DNA from: Dendrobium chrysotoxum
Lineage: Eukaryota; Streptophyta; Magnoliopsida; Asparagales; Orchidaceae
Direction of reading: 5' to 3'
DNA: 64,000 nucleotides
NCBI GenBank assembly: GCA_019925795.1
Contig: CM034310.1
Span: 9,586,869 to 9,650,868 of the forward strand
Of this stretch, positions 35,645-48,629 are shown piece after piece. The notes below the pieces were generated by a model. The model saw only the letters and a program-made list of their open reading frames with translations. It was not told the DNA's origin and searched no databases. Each line of letters begins with the position of its first letter. The first letter of the stretch is position 1. The position numbers and the translations under genes are program-made.

Positions 35645-35658
35645 TTTTTTTTTTTTTT
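35645..35658 (-). other. A tail of the LINE
   Basis: A T run on the plus strand, preceded by one A and the left target duplication. It marks the 3' end of the LINE RNA, where target-primed reverse transcription begins. Confidence 0.9.
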
Positions 35659-35701
35659 GAAAGAAAGCACTTTGCATTAAGAAGACAGAGAAAAGAATGT
35701 T

Positions 35702-38700
35702 CTAAACAGAGCAACCACACTCCTTCTTCACCAAATCAAACAATGGAGAAGGAATGCAATTTTCATCAAAACTATCAAAGGAAAAACTACTCCCTAGAGC
35801 TAAGGTAGCACAACAATCGGCTACCTTATTACACTTTCTAGAAATGCAATTAAAAAGAACATTATTGAAATCATTAAGAAATATAACATCTTCAAGCTTG
35901 TTCATTTGATTCAGCCATCCCATTTTCCTAACAAATTTGTGAGGCCAATCGATCATATTTGCGATTATCTCCTTCAAAGATAGCACCCTTGTAATGAAGC
36001 ATCCAACTTTGAAGGTGTTTCCTTACAAACAAAACAGCTTTTAACTCCAAAGTTGAGATGTCCCAATGAAGTAGGTGCTCCCCAAATGCTGCTAGAAACC
36101 TGCCTTTGTCATCTCTTACAATAGTTCTGAGACCAGCACAATACGTTTCCTTCAAAGTAGCATCCACATTGATCTTTATCCAATCTAGGGGAGGAGGATG
36201 CCAAGTATCTGCTGACTCCAAAAGGAGATTAGCATCCCAGTTGCCTAGAATCAGACTCTTCATTGGATGGCAAATAGACGTTAAAACGTTGGCAGCCAAA
36301 TACATAACCGAAAGTGTTTGAACTCCAAGCTTAATTTGGTTTCTCCTCTTCCAAGAATAGTAAACTGTTGTACAATAAAGAATTACATTCTTGAGGTTAA
36401 TTATAGACAAACTATCCAGCTGGTTTATACAGTTACTGAGAGAAGCAAAAATTGGAACATGAAACCCCCACTGTCCCAGCCTATCCACTATCAACCTGAG
36501 CTGTTTACAATCAACAGCCACATGTTCAATATTCTCCTCAACATCACAGCCACAAGGACACAAGTTAGAATCCAGTAAATTCCTATGATTTAAAAAGGAA
36601 TTAGTTGGTAATGCATTTCTACAAAGTCTCCACCAAAACATCTCCACCTTAGGCAGCAGTTTAAGTTTCCTGAATATGTTCAAAGTATGATTGAGATTCT
36701 CTTCCTTCTCTCCCAGTTTCCCCATAGCTTCCATCCATGCCTCAAAGGACAAAGCAAAAATTGATCTGCCCGTGTGCTGCTTGATAAGTTCAAGCTGATC
36801 TTCCTTCATATCAGGATAAATCTTCATCGTTTTAATGACAGAAATCAACTCCTTACTAACCAGATTTTGCAATAACACATCATTCCATCTTCCATCTAGA
36901 TCAATGAACTTATGAACCAAGTCATACGAAGGCTCATTGCAATTAACAAAGGTTGGCCATTTATTAATTGGTTTATCAAAGATCCAAGTATCATTGAAAA
37001 TACTAACTTTGGTACCATTAGCTAACTTCCATCTCACAATACCTTTCAAGTATTTGGCTCCATCTAGCAGAATTTTCAAAGAAGGAGAATTCCCTCTTCT
37101 GATCACTCCATTCCAGACATTACCTTCATATTTAGAGCTAATGATGCGATTACATAGAGAATGTGGGTTCTTGATAAATCTCCAAGTGAGTCTAGTCCTT
37201 AAGGGTCCTACTTTATGCACCAAAGAATGAAGACCCAAACCACCCTGCTGCTTCGGTTTACAAATATCTTCCCAACACACATAGTGTAAACCTCTTTTCT
37301 CCTTGTCTTTATGCCAAAGAAATTCTCTACATAATCTATCCAACTCAAACAAAATGCCTTTAGAAACCAAAGAGTGTGTTGAAATAAATATAGGTAATGA
37401 TAAAAAGGAGCTCTTAATAAGAAGAACCCTTCCTGCCAAGGATAGACATCTACTTCCCCATGCATTTAATATATCCAATGCATGATTTATCAAAAATCTG
37501 AAATCAGATTTCAGTGGTCTCCTCAATACCATCTTAACACCCAAATAGTGCATTTCTTTAACACTCTTATACCCCAATTTCTTGGCAATCTTATTCCTGC
37601 AATTTTTCTTAACTGATTTCCTAAAAAGGATTTGAGATTTCAGTTCATTCACTTTTTGACCTGTCAATCCACAAAAGTCTTTCAAGATCTTTTTCAAACA
37701 AGTAGCTGAACCCATGGTAGCAGAAGAAAAAACCACAACATCATCGACATATAATAAGTGGGTTATTTTGTCAGATTTTGGAGATACCTTGATGCCCAAC
37801 TCAAGACCCCATTGATGAATGGCATTGGAAAGCAATTGAGAACAAAGGATGAACAAATAAGGGGAAAGTGGGCACCCTTGTCTAAATCCGGATTTAGCAA
37901 CAATCCAACCTGTTCTTCTACCATTAATAAGAATAGAAAATCTAACCTCTTGAACAAACTCCATAATGAGCATAGTGATTCTAGGAGGAAAGCCAAACCA
38001 ATCTAAAGCTTTAGCAAGAGTTGGCCAGCACATGCTGTCATATGCTTGTTCCATATCCACCTTGACCGCCATTAGACCTTTTTTTGCATTTTGAATATTT
38101 GAATTTATTAAATACTTCTTGGGCTAACAAACAGTGATCTGATAAAGATCTACCAGGAACGAAAGCTACTTGATCTTCAAAAATTAACTTTGGCAAACAA
38201 TACTTCAAACGATTCATTATTATACTAGCCACCACCTTATAGATGGTTTGACATAAGCTTATGGGTTGGAAGTGAGATGGCTGCAATGGAATCTTCACCT
38301 TTGGGATCAGGACAATCAACGTCTCCTTCCACTCCAACGGCATCTTCCCACTTTTGAAAAAATCATTAACAGCTCTCCACAAATCATCTTTGATAATACT
38401 CCAATAGCTCTTTATAAAGGAGGATGTAATGCCATCCACACCTGGTGATTTATTGTTGCCCAGTCTGTTCACAGCTTCTAACATCTCCTCAGCCTTGAAA
38501 TCAGCACTCAAACTACTCCAAACAATGGTATATATCATCTGATGACACCCAACCCCTGGCCAACCCGTGAGACAACAATCCCTATACTTCCACTTTTGAT
38601 TAAAGAAGTTACAAAACACTGCCTCAATCTTCTCCTGTTCAACCACAAGACCTTCCACATCATCTTTAATTTGGTGTATAAGCTTTCCATTTCTTCTAGC

Positions 38701-39836
38701 CGACGCATAATCATGAAAAAAACTAAAATTAGCATCACCATCTTGAATCCATCTAGTCTTTGCTCTTTGATTCCACCAAGTAGACAAACGGGCAAGTGTA
38801 ACATATAGCTCACACACTTTGCTTCTTAACATCAACAACTCCTCCTGATTGAGCCCATCAACTCAACTTTCTTTCATTTGCAATGCCATAATCTCCTTCT
38901 TCAAGGTTTCCTTTAAGTTGGATAGTTCTTTCAATTTGTTTTTATTCCAATAATACAAAGCTTTGAGGGATCTTTTCATCTTTCTTCTAAGAATTTCTGC
39001 ATTAGAGCCAAAATCAGTCCTTCTCCAAGCTTTAAGAACAACATTCCAAGAAGCCGGATAGGATCTCCAAACGTCTTCAAATCTGATGTATCTCTGATAA
39101 GGCCTCGTCAATTTGTAGATCTTGAATGCAATGGGTGAGTGGTCAGACGCCACTCTTGCCAAATGGTTGACAGCAGCAAATGGCACTTGTTGTAGAGCAG
39201 CTGTATTCACCAAGCAACGATCCAATCTTTCCTAAATCCTGGAATTGCCATCCTTGTTGTTACACCAAGTATATCTTGGTCCCATAATACCTACATCATG
39301 CAAATCATTGTTAGCTAAAAAAGCATTCATCTCTTGCGGGCCTTGGGAGAATATAAACCTCTTTCCCCCTCTTTTATCCTCCTTGCTCAACAAACAATTA
39401 AAGTCCCTCCCCCCCCCCCCCCCCCCCCCACAATAGAAGGAGTATTCTCATCTAAAACCTCATCAAGACTAGACCATAAACCTCTTCTAGCCCACACATC
39501 TTTACTCCCATAGACCGTAGCAATATTCCAGTAACCTTTAAGAAGAAATTGGAAACTCCCAAAAACAACTTGAGAGGAATCCAAGCCCACCTTGAAACAC
39601 CCTTCCGACCTCTTCCATAAGATAAGAATTCCTCCAGAAGTTCCAACAGCAGGATGATGGAAAAAGTCCCACTCCTCCCCAATAATTCTATTAACATCCA
39701 TCCTATCCACACTAGACAACTTAGTCTCTACTAACCCAATAAAAAACACCTCATGCTCCCTCACTACCTCCCTTAGATAAAAAGAAGCCTCTTTTTTCCT
39801 AGCTCCTCTACAATTCAAAAACAAAATGGAAGACAT
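35702..39836 (-). pseudogene. LINE ORF2: endonuclease, RT, zinc finger, RNase H
   Basis: Starts at ATG 39836 with MSSILFLNCRGARKK, the plant LINE endonuclease start. EN motifs follow: GLVETKL, GGILILW, DFN at the G tract (near 39400), GPRYTW and SDHSPIAFK (39130-39150). RT follows with NKSPGVDGI, ETLIVLIPKV, QPISLC, FVPGRSLSDH, then, after a frameshift in an A run (38079-38086), DMEQAYD, RQGCPLSPYLF and the catalytic YVDD. A cysteine/histidine zinc-finger-like region (PKVEMFWWRLCRNALPTN onward) and an RNase H domain (WIKINVDA, STLELKAV, EGDN, KVADCCATLAL) end the protein. Defects: 21-base G tract frameshift, TAG before ERLDR (near 39235), TGA at 38863-38865, the A-run shift, and a shift near 35980. 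So it is inactive but fairly young. The enzyme nicks target DNA and copies its RNA there. Confidence 0.93.
39409..39429 (-). repeat. 21-base G tract inside the endonuclease frame
   Basis: It lies between SIV and DFN of the conserved GGDFN motif. After the GTG valine, 20 G precede AGGGAC; a multiple of three would keep the frame, so this length shifts it. The short oligo-G of the motif probably expanded by slippage. Confidence 0.9.
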
Positions 39837-41500
39837 TAGGAACCCAATGGGGAAAGGCCCCCAACACCAAAAACACCTCCACCACCTCCTCTCCTCCTTC
39901 TAGGGAAATCCGGACCTAGAGATTTGATCTCCTTAGCCAACATGGTTTTGGTTTTAGTAGCAGCAGATTCCAGATTATCTGCAGCCATATCAATCTTAAG
40001 ATCTTGGGAATCCAGCACACCACCAACTTCAGTAGAAGACACACCATTCTCCATATTATTCTCCTACAGCAGGTTAGTAGGACTAACCAAAGCAATTGAT
40101 TCATCATTCTGAACTAAAGCGGGAAGATTAGTAACTGGTTCCACATCTTGATTAGAAATACTAACTTCATTTGATTTTCTTTGATCATTAATTTCTCCTT
40201 CCTCCTCTACATTTTCCAAAAGAGCATTAAATTTATTAGCAACCACCACCTCAGTAACCACCTTATTAGACCCATCCTTTTCTAAAGATTAAATAACACA
40301 TGTGTTATTTGACTCAGCTGCATCCACCCGAGCTTGAGTATCTTGCTTATCCTGTATGTTGAGTTCTCTGCCTTGGACAAACCTCCTTCTTCTGTTTTGA
40401 AACCTCACATGGATCCATAGTCCATAAACAGCTTTATCATCTTGGCTTCTAGATGAACCAATCTTAGCTTCCTCCTTTGAAACAGTAGCTTGCACTTCAT
40501 TATTATGACTCCCATACTCATTATTATTATCAGGACATATATTGGATTTATGTCCTATTTTACCACAATGGAAACAAAAAGAGAAAATCTTTTCATATTC
40601 CAATCTTTGATAAAATCTTCCACCCAACCCATCAATCCAGATTCCACCTGGCAGTTTATCATCCAAATTGATTCGCACACATACTCTAGCGAATTCCCTC
40701 CTTCCCCACTTGAACATATTCCCATCCAGGAGTAGAGGAACCCCCACGTTCAAGGCGATCTTTGTGATATTTATCTCATCCCAACAATACAACGGTAAAT
40801 GAGGCATTCTAATCCACACTGGAGAAGAAAGCCCCTTCAGGGAGGTAGGTGAAAAACTTGGACTCCATCTGTCAATTCCCACAATAAAACCTCCCACATA
40901 CCATGGTCCTCCACTCATTACACCTTCCAAAGATTCAGCTGACTGAAATGAGCATAAAATCCAGTCAAGTCCCAAAGAAGTTAGATGAAAACTGCCAAAC
41001 CTACTCCATTATTTCCTCAGTTCCACACAGCATGAAGGGAAAGTGATTTTATTGCATAATGCCTTCACAACCAAAGAGTTCTTAAGAACGGCCACATTAT
41101 CATTTTCTTTCACCGAATCGAGTTTAACTGCAACCCCATCTTCGGACATTTCAACATTAGCCCAGTTTGGATTGATTTTCACATGCTTAGAAGAATTCCA
41201 AGGATTCCCTAAATTATCACTGACAGCAGGTTTCGAAACTACTTCATTCTTGTTAATCACATTAGTAATATTATTCGCATTCTCAATGGTCATCGGATCA
41301 TCAATCTCAGAAACATCATTTTGTGCAAAATCAATTTTACGATCAAACGAATCAGAAACAAATCGATTAACCTTCAAAGTGAAACCAGATGAAGATGCTT
41401 TAGAATCATTCTTTCCCTGAGGAGGGCTTTTCATTCCAGAGATTTTCAATTTAGGAGATACCTGGTTCTCCAAGATTGCTTTCCCCTTCCCTTCGACAAA
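39836..41500 (-). pseudogene. LINE ORF1 (DUF4283-like, CCHC zinc knuckle)
   Basis: A continuous frame from before 41473 to TAA at 39838-39836, broken only by three in-frame stops (near 41009, 40289 and 40064). N-terminal part: QQPTFVEGKGKAILENQ and KISGMKSP. A DUF4283-like nucleic-acid-binding region runs across the first stop (VVKALCNKITFPSCCVELRK, then WSRFGSFHLTSLGL, MSGGPWYVGGFIVGI, DRWSPSFSP). A zinc knuckle CFHCGKIGHKSNIC (C-x2-C-x4-H-x4-C) follows near 40540. The tail has NKFNALLENVEEEGEIND and ends in a basic, glycine-rich stretch. ORF1 proteins bind the LINE RNA. Its stop overlaps the ORF2 start (TAATG). The three stops are probably point mutations. Confidence 0.88.
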
Positions 41501-44500
41501 AGTGGGTTGCTGTAATGGAGGCCGGAATCCTTCTCCAAGATTGCTTTCCCCTTCCCTTTGAGTAATTGTTGTTGAAGATCAATAAATGTCAAATGATGAT
41601 AAATTTAATTCCTAGGGTGTGTAGTGTCACTAGGTTTAAGTATTTGAAGTTTCACCCCAATTAGGTATGTGTGTAGATTACTAGAATTCTCCTAAGTTGA
41701 CTAGAAATATCCTTAATTATTATCCTTAAGTGTTACTAAGGTTTGGATGATTTGCAAATCATTGTCACAAATCCTTGTACACATACATAATCAAGCCACA
41801 ACAAAATGATGTACTAAGTCTAAGTGAATTGAAGAAGATGAATTCCTAGACATTTAAGTACAATAATAACTTAAATATTTTGAAATTCAAGGGTTAAATA
41901 ATCATGTATTAAATGGGCTTCATAAGGCTAAATTATTCCATTCATATGTTATCATTTAACTTAGTCAAGAGTGAACATAGATATTCAAATACATAGTGAG
42001 TAATTGAGGGAAGTTTGGAAATAATCAAGATGGAATTACTCACTAAATACTTAAGGCACCCCACTTAGGCTTTGTTTATTGATTCCATAAAGGGTTTGAA
42101 TGCATGCAATGGAGTTAAAAATTATTCATAATAAATATTTTAAGATAGAAATCCAATTGTAACCTATATTCATGTAAATTCAATTATCATCAAAATAGAG
42201 CTCATATAACCCTAATAAAATTATGGTAGGTAGAATATATTACAAAATTTAATGTGGCAAAATCTCAACCCAAATAACTGAGTATTTTTGAGTTAGGAAA
42301 ATCATATTATTTAAATAACTCTTTAGATATTCATTTGTTTGGGTTGAAATTATTTTTAATTGGAAGGGCTTTGAATTCTGAATCCATAGACACCAAAATC
42401 ATCAAAATCTAATAAGAAATGGATTTATTATAATTTTTTTATATTTAATACATTAAAAGTAATTAATTTTTTTAAAACATTTTATTAATTAAATAAACGG
42501 TGGCGGCATTAATGGCTAATGATTGCACGGTAATAATCATTTACATTTAATGTGTTATGGCGGCGTCGGCGCACATGGTTAACTTATCCGTGTCTGCAGC
42601 AGAGCAGAACTGTTGAATCATCTATGGATTAAAATAGATGGTTGAGATCGTGTCGGATGGAGATCCAAACAACCAGACGTATCATGCTGTTCGAATATAA
42701 GGTGAAATAGCGAGATTTAGACTTTTCATCTTGAGATCAATGGTTCATATCTCATAGTTCATATCTCATGCAGTTCAAACTATTCTTATTACTAAACTCT
42801 AAGATGAAGAATGCAAATATCTTTGAAATGGATGAAATGCCACAAGATTTTAAACAGAGATTCAACAAGATCAAATGAACAATGAGGATTTTGTTTGTTG
42901 GTTTAAAACACACTTCTCATGAAGCTATTTAAACCTTTTTGGATTTAACAAGGGTTAAAGATTTACCTCAATTGGATTGATCTCAAAGGCTATTTAAGGG
43001 CTAGATTTGCTTCTTGTAACTCCTAGCATAGTTCCCTTAAAGAACTCGACTGATGAAGAGCTTTGGATTGTGAGTTATGGCCCTTGGATAGGTGTGGCTG
43101 GAATCTCACTACTGGTGATATACAACAAGTGGAGTTCGACTTGGGGATTATGTAGGGAGCCTAGGAGAGCTGAAATGAAAACTAGGTCCTGGGTTGAGAG
43201 GTTGAGTGTAATGAGTTAGCTTGGAATGAATGATTTTGCCCTTTTACCAAATTATCCTAAAGCAAGGATAATGAGGTGAAAAGCATTTTTGTCCTTTTGT
43301 TAGCACTTGGGATGATTAACTTGCTTAGGGCTAAACCAAGGCTTATGATCTATTTAGGGATGTTCTAAATGAGCTCTAAAAAGCTAGAATCAATTTGCAT
43401 GAAAAGTAATTAGGCATTTGTTATGATTTGGCCATTTAGAGGTTGTTTGACCAATTGTTGACTATTTGACCAGTCAATGGGTTAAACCTTGCTAAGGTGG
43501 AGCTTGGGGGAGTGTAGTGTGCTAGTTTGGTGAAGCATGAAGGGTTTGAGGCTATGAAATTGAAGCTTAGATGAATGAATGTGTATGGATGTAGGTTTGA
43601 CCAAATCATAGTGAGTTGACTTCATCAAGCTCACTATGATTTGACTCACCAATGATTTAGATATATTCAAGCCATGGAATGGAGTAAGATTGAAGCCATA
43701 ATGAGGTTTGGATAGCTTGATTTGGTTGAATGTATTGAATTGACCCTATGTTTACTTGGTTTGGCCAAGCATGGGTCCAGTTGACCAAGTCAACTGTTGG
43801 CTGGGTCACCAACAGTCATGCCTAATTCACTAGGAATGATGTTCAGAGGAGCCTGGTGAAGTCCATAATTCATTTGTAGCTCAATTGGGTGTAGGTGGTA
43901 TGTTTGATCAATTAGGTTAGTTTGAGCTAGCCCAACTAGATCTGACAAGTGAGTTAATGATTGAGAGATCTAATGATGGGTAGTTTACCATATCAAGCTC
44001 ATAATGAAGTGGTTTGAGTCATGACTGCGGTCAACGGGTCAGTGCACATAGCTAGGCAGTGCAATGAGCCACCTGATTGCAATATAGGGCTGAAATTGTC
44101 CATGTGATTGCAGCTTAGTGTTTGTTGATTGTATGAATGATGATTAATCAATGTGGCTAGATATCTAGGGATGATTGAAACTTGATTGAGTATACGTAGG
44201 TTTATTGTAGTTTTATTGAAGTGTAGGTTGATTGATTGTAAAGTGTATGGTTGTTGATTGATTATAACTAAAGTGTTGTGGATTGGATAGTTTATTACTG
44301 GATAATTGCCAATCAAAGGTTCGTACATCAAATGACTGTGGATCATAGTAATGTGGGTCAAATGACCTCAGCTAAAGTGAGGTCAAAGCCTTTAGCAGTA
44401 GCCCACCACTGCTCTCTCTGAACCCAACTCCTGTACACATGAAGGCCCATCTGACCAAAATTTGCCAGCCCGCATGCCCCGCACAACCCTCCTGCCTCCG

Positions 44501-44857
44501 TACGCCTTTGCCAACCCGGCCCAAATGCCTACCTGCATGACTGCATAATTCTGAACCCTACTTGCCTATGTAAAAGCCTGTCCCGACCCCTACTAACCAT
44601 ATCCTTTCCTATTCATTTTCCTGCATTGTTTGTGTGCCATCCAGTGAGCAGAGAGAGAAGGGGAAAGGCACTCACAATTAAAAGACCTCTCCTTGCTATC
44701 TAGCTTCTTCATCACGCCACCTCTCCTAATCATCCTTCCACTATCCTCATGACTTTGTGGTAGTTCGCCTTTCATCGGAGGAATTTAGTGGCTTAAATAG
44801 CTCATTTGTGGATCTGTATTGCTGATAAGGAGTAGCTGTTATTTTTGCATTTTAGGG

Positions 44858-45300
44858 CTGCATAAAATACCACCATTTCTATCATGGGAAGATGCATAGT
44901 TGTAGAAGGCTATGATGAATATGATAAGCTTCTTGGAAAAATTCCAAATACAAGTTCTGAGAATCCTCTTAATGTGCATCATAAGCTCATTATTCCATTC
45001 CAGGGGTTGGATATAATCTCCTTAGTGCTGGAGAAGGAATCTCCTCCTTGCAGAAAAGATACAAAACTTATTATAAGCACACGTCTCCTAAACTTTATAA
45101 ACCTTTACATCCTACTACATAAAAGAAGAGCATGTCCATTTATGGTCCTGATAATCAGAAACTCCAACAAAAAGGAATTCTTTACAAAATTTCTGAGATG
45201 ATTGTTTGATAAAATAATTCCAATTTTCCATATGACAATTCATTCGGACTGTCATTTGACGGTTTAAGAATCAATGGAATATAACCATAAAGGATAAGTG
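44858..45300 (+). pseudogene. Exon-like captured sequence, copy 1
   Basis: After a splice-acceptor-like TTTTTGCATTTTAG comes LHKIPPFLSWEDA, a frameshift, then EGYDEYDKLLGKIPNTSSEN, PLNVHHKLIIPFQGLDIISL and VLEKESPPCRKDTKLI, and later YGPDNQKLQQKG. It is the sister of 55983-56440. Codon-like conservation between the copies and the non-repetitive amino-acid make-up look like host-gene exon sequence carried by the LTR. I do not recognise the protein. Several frameshifts. Confidence 0.5.
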
Positions 45301-46481
45301 GAATCAGACGTGCGACTAAGGAAGATGAAGCGAATGGTTGGGTTCTCCTTTCCTGTTGAAATTAAAAAAAAAAAGAGTTTAGGAAGGAGAGACAACATTC
45401 TTCTTCTCAGGTTCTTCACCCCGCCTCCCTATTTCTTCCAAAATATCGAGAGTGAGGGATGCATGCCAGATGGAGAAAATTCAAAAGATCAGAGGAAACG
45501 AGATCTGCAGAAGCAAAATGACAACAGTATACCTTTATCGAGGAGCATTTCTTGACATCGGATGCATTCATAATGGCTGGATTTTGATAAAGGGGCACGA
45601 TAAGCATTGAATTCACAACTGCATAGGAGCTTACTATATTTTTTTTAATGTATATTTCTTTTTGTTTGTGTGCGCGCGTGTCAGAAAAGATAATTAAATA
45701 AAGAAAATGTTTAAGTAAAATCATTTTTGATAAAATATAGTTGATGTATATTCATACGAAAAGCTTTGATCGACCTTTAATGCACTTCTTTCATAATATT
45801 AACTTGTGTTTTAATGTTTTCAATTCAAGAAACATAAAGCATTTGAAAATAATATCCCAAATTTTTTTTTATTAGATTTAACTTGCTTGAAGGAGAATAA
45901 AACTTGAAATTATTCATGATAAATTAAAAAAAATGCTGAAATGTCTCTTAGATTTATCATGTTTGAAGTTGGATAAAAATTGAAACAATTCATTAGGGAA
46001 TTGAAATTAACATGCCAATATTTTTTTTAGATTTGCTTTGCCTTAGGATATGATGAAATGCTGAAATTATTACTCATGAAATTTAAAATTAAATGCTGAA
46101 ATTATTACTCATGAAATTTGAAATTAGATGCTGAAATGTACACTGAATTTTCTTAGTTTAGGGCTGAACAAACGCTGAAATTATTCATCATTAAATTTAA
46201 AATAAGACTTTTAAACTCTCAATTACTGTGTACATAAGTGCATAATAATTGACAAGATTATGAGCATAGAAAAATCAATTTGAAATACGGTTTGGATGCT
46301 AACTTTAAAATCTAAAAAAAATGCATATGTTATCTCATGTTAGGATTGGTGACATTGAATATCCTATTAATTATTTCTATTCATAAGTGTGTCCATACAT
46401 CAACTATTGCATTAACATGTAAATAAGCTTTGACATTAAATGCACCAAATTTTAATACCTACTTTTTTCTATTGTTTGCAA

Positions 46482-46578
46482 GGGATAATTGAGCTAATTG
46501 GACAATTGACTAGGAGATTTCAGTCGTCTCCGTTTCTTCAAAATAGAAGTGCCACAGCCGGATACCATGGTACTTACT
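46482..46578 (+). other. Possible second exon-like segment in the X LTR
   Basis: The context TTGTTTGCAAG before and GTACTTACTCTGG after look like splice acceptor and donor. The frame between reads IIELIGQLTRRFQSSPFLQN then RSATAGYH. It has no second copy in this window. It could be chance. Confidence 0.3.
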
Positions 46579-48629
46579 CTGGTGTAGTGAGTATTCTAAA
46601 CTTTAGAAGCCTTAGGTCTCTGAGACCCCTTAATGTGCTTTACATTTTTCGAAACCTTAGGTCCCTATAGAAACCCTACTTTTTGTTTCATAAATTTGAT
46701 AACCCATCATTTGCATGCAAACATTTTTGTTAATTTTAGAAGTGTTTATATCTGATTATTTGTACTTGGCATAAATCCGTGTGTAAGTTACTAGGATATA
46801 AAACTTTAATTATTTAAGGGTCATTCATTTATTAATATAAATCATAATTCAAGTAATTTTCAATTTTATATAAATCCAAGCTTAACCCTAAAATAAATAA
46901 AATCTTGCTTATCTAAACTAAGTAATAATTTTAACCATAAATTCATTATTTTTAATTGAACTCATTAATATAATGAAATGCTTAAACTGAATAAGAAATT
47001 TAAATTTCATAATATGAAAATAAATCATTTCTAAAATCATAATAAATTTGAATTAAAAAAAAAATAAGTCAAAGTTAAGAACAAAATTAAATATAAAACT
47101 AAATTAAAATACATGAAATAAAAAAAATAAAATAAAAAATCTAACTAATTTAATTACATTAAAAAATAATTTTTTAGTTAAATCATTAGAAGATCAAGCA
47201 AAAGTAAATATAAAAAATAAAATACTAATGATAGAAGAGAGAGAAAACATAAAAAAGGAGAATAATAAACAGATAATTGACTAATTTATGACCTGAAAAT
47301 TAGAAGATTTATTTAAAAAATCTAAGAAAAAGTAAAAATAAATCTTAGATAAATTAATATAAACTCATAAAATATAATAAATGATAAACTAAATAAATAT
47401 TTTTATTAGTATTTCATCTCTAATTAAATAAATTCTCTAAATAAATTACAAATTAGAAAAATATATTAAAAAAGAAAATTAAGATAAATAAATTAAATAA
47501 ACTTCTATTAATTTAGAAAATAATAAGAAATAATATTCTACATTAAAAAAATAAACTTAAAGCAAAATAAAATTTTCTTTTATAAAATCATTAAAACTTA
47601 GATAAAAAATATAAATTACTAAAACTTAAATTGTAACCAACCATGGATATTAACAATATTAAAATCAGAAAATTAAATTTAAAGCATAATACGTTGACTC
47701 CAACACAGCCTAACACACATAAAGAATTGTTTGTTAGGACAACGAACTCTACCTGTAGGTTAGGACGCCTTTTTTTCTTGTACTTTTTTTAAATGTAAAA
47801 ATTATTTCCGTCTTAATCGGTGTGATGTTGTTTGGTGTGGCTATATATAGGATTGATTCTGTGAGGATTTTTTGTGATATGTGATTGACGTATTAGATTA
47901 CCTCTATGATATGGATGATCTGAATGTTATTTTAATAGAATTTTTTGTAGGTAGACATGCTTATACAGGGCTATGTGGGGGCTAAATTTTAATTAAAATT
48001 TTAAATTAACAACTTCTCGTGCAGGTGCTTACATTACTTTGGTCCCCAATTATTAAAAGCATAACCTATACACAAGTTGCTCATAAATGAGCAAACGATG
48101 CTATATAGATTATGTGATATTTTACAATTATCTTAAACTTCTTTATACTAACCATGCAAGAAGTTTAGAGTCTTTTCTATTTTAAAATATAATTCAAATG
48201 AAAAGGGTTGTGAAAGTCTTTATAAAAATTGGTTTATTTATCCAAGGATAAAGGAACCAAAAGTAAAGAGATATCTTCCGTACCTAGGAGATTTCTTTTT
48301 TTTTTTTTTTTTTGAAAGCCTTTCGGGAAGATTACCAATGATAGGAGACTTAATGACTAATAAACAAACAAATTTAATATTTTAAAACTCGTTTCTATTT
48401 TCAAACCCTTTTTGTAAAAATTTATATTCATTTTCTGAGATGACATGTTATTCTTTAAATTGTATTTAATTATAAAAATGAAATTTCTAAAATCCTATTT
48501 TATCATTGAATTCATTATAGAATACGGTTTCATCTCTCAAGATGGTAAATTATTCCCAATGTAGTATTCAATCATAAAATAGGAGAGCACACCGAATCTT
48601 CATGGCATTTATCTCATCACAGATTTTTC

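Larger units (their letters stand above)
35644..41556 (-). mobile_element. Near-full-length plant L1-type LINE
   Basis: Flanked by the 14-bp target duplication TTTGAGTAATTGTT (35630-35643 and 41557-41570). The A tail appears as a T run at 35645-35658. Inside are ORF1 (41500-39836) and ORF2 (39836-35702) on the minus strand. About 5.9 kb. Removing it rejoins the minus Y LTR. ORF1 has no ATG at its start and is open almost to the 5' junction, so the copy is slightly 5' truncated. A 28-bp direct repeat (41465-41492 and 41531-41558) marks the 5' end. Confidence 0.95.
32731..44388 (-). mobile_element. Family-Y long LTR (minus copy), interrupted twice
   Basis: The reverse strand from about 44388 (CTTTGACCTCACTTTAG) down matches the plus Y LTR: the CAATC-rich part (43990-44300), the TTGACC-rich part (43430-43990), the promoter and leader zone with GTGTCGGATGG (42480-42680), AT-rich sequence, and the TTTGTTAGGACAACC block (33450-33480). 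A hAT-like element (34371-35082) and the LINE (35644-41556) are insertions in it. The 3' end of the LTR is not found; I place the limit near 32731 only because the orientation of similarity changes there. Confidence 0.5.
44389..48619 (+). mobile_element. Family-X 5' LTR of copy R2 (5' end missing)
   Basis: 44395-45660 aligns with 55485-56790 of the 3' LTR. The rest (45660-48619) has no second X copy here, but its last part matches the Y LTRs (CACACATAAAGAATTGTTTG near 47712, GCAGGTGCTTACATTACTTT near 48023). It ends near TCATCA before the PBS-like site. The first 0.8 kb present at 54682-55484 is lacking because the minus Y LTR adjoins at 44388. Confidence 0.55.

Noticed and set aside
36106..38808. 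Plus-strand frames across the LINE
   Set aside because: Antisense shadows of ORF2.
41043..41420. 125-codon plus-strand frame
   Set aside because: Antisense shadow of LINE ORF1.
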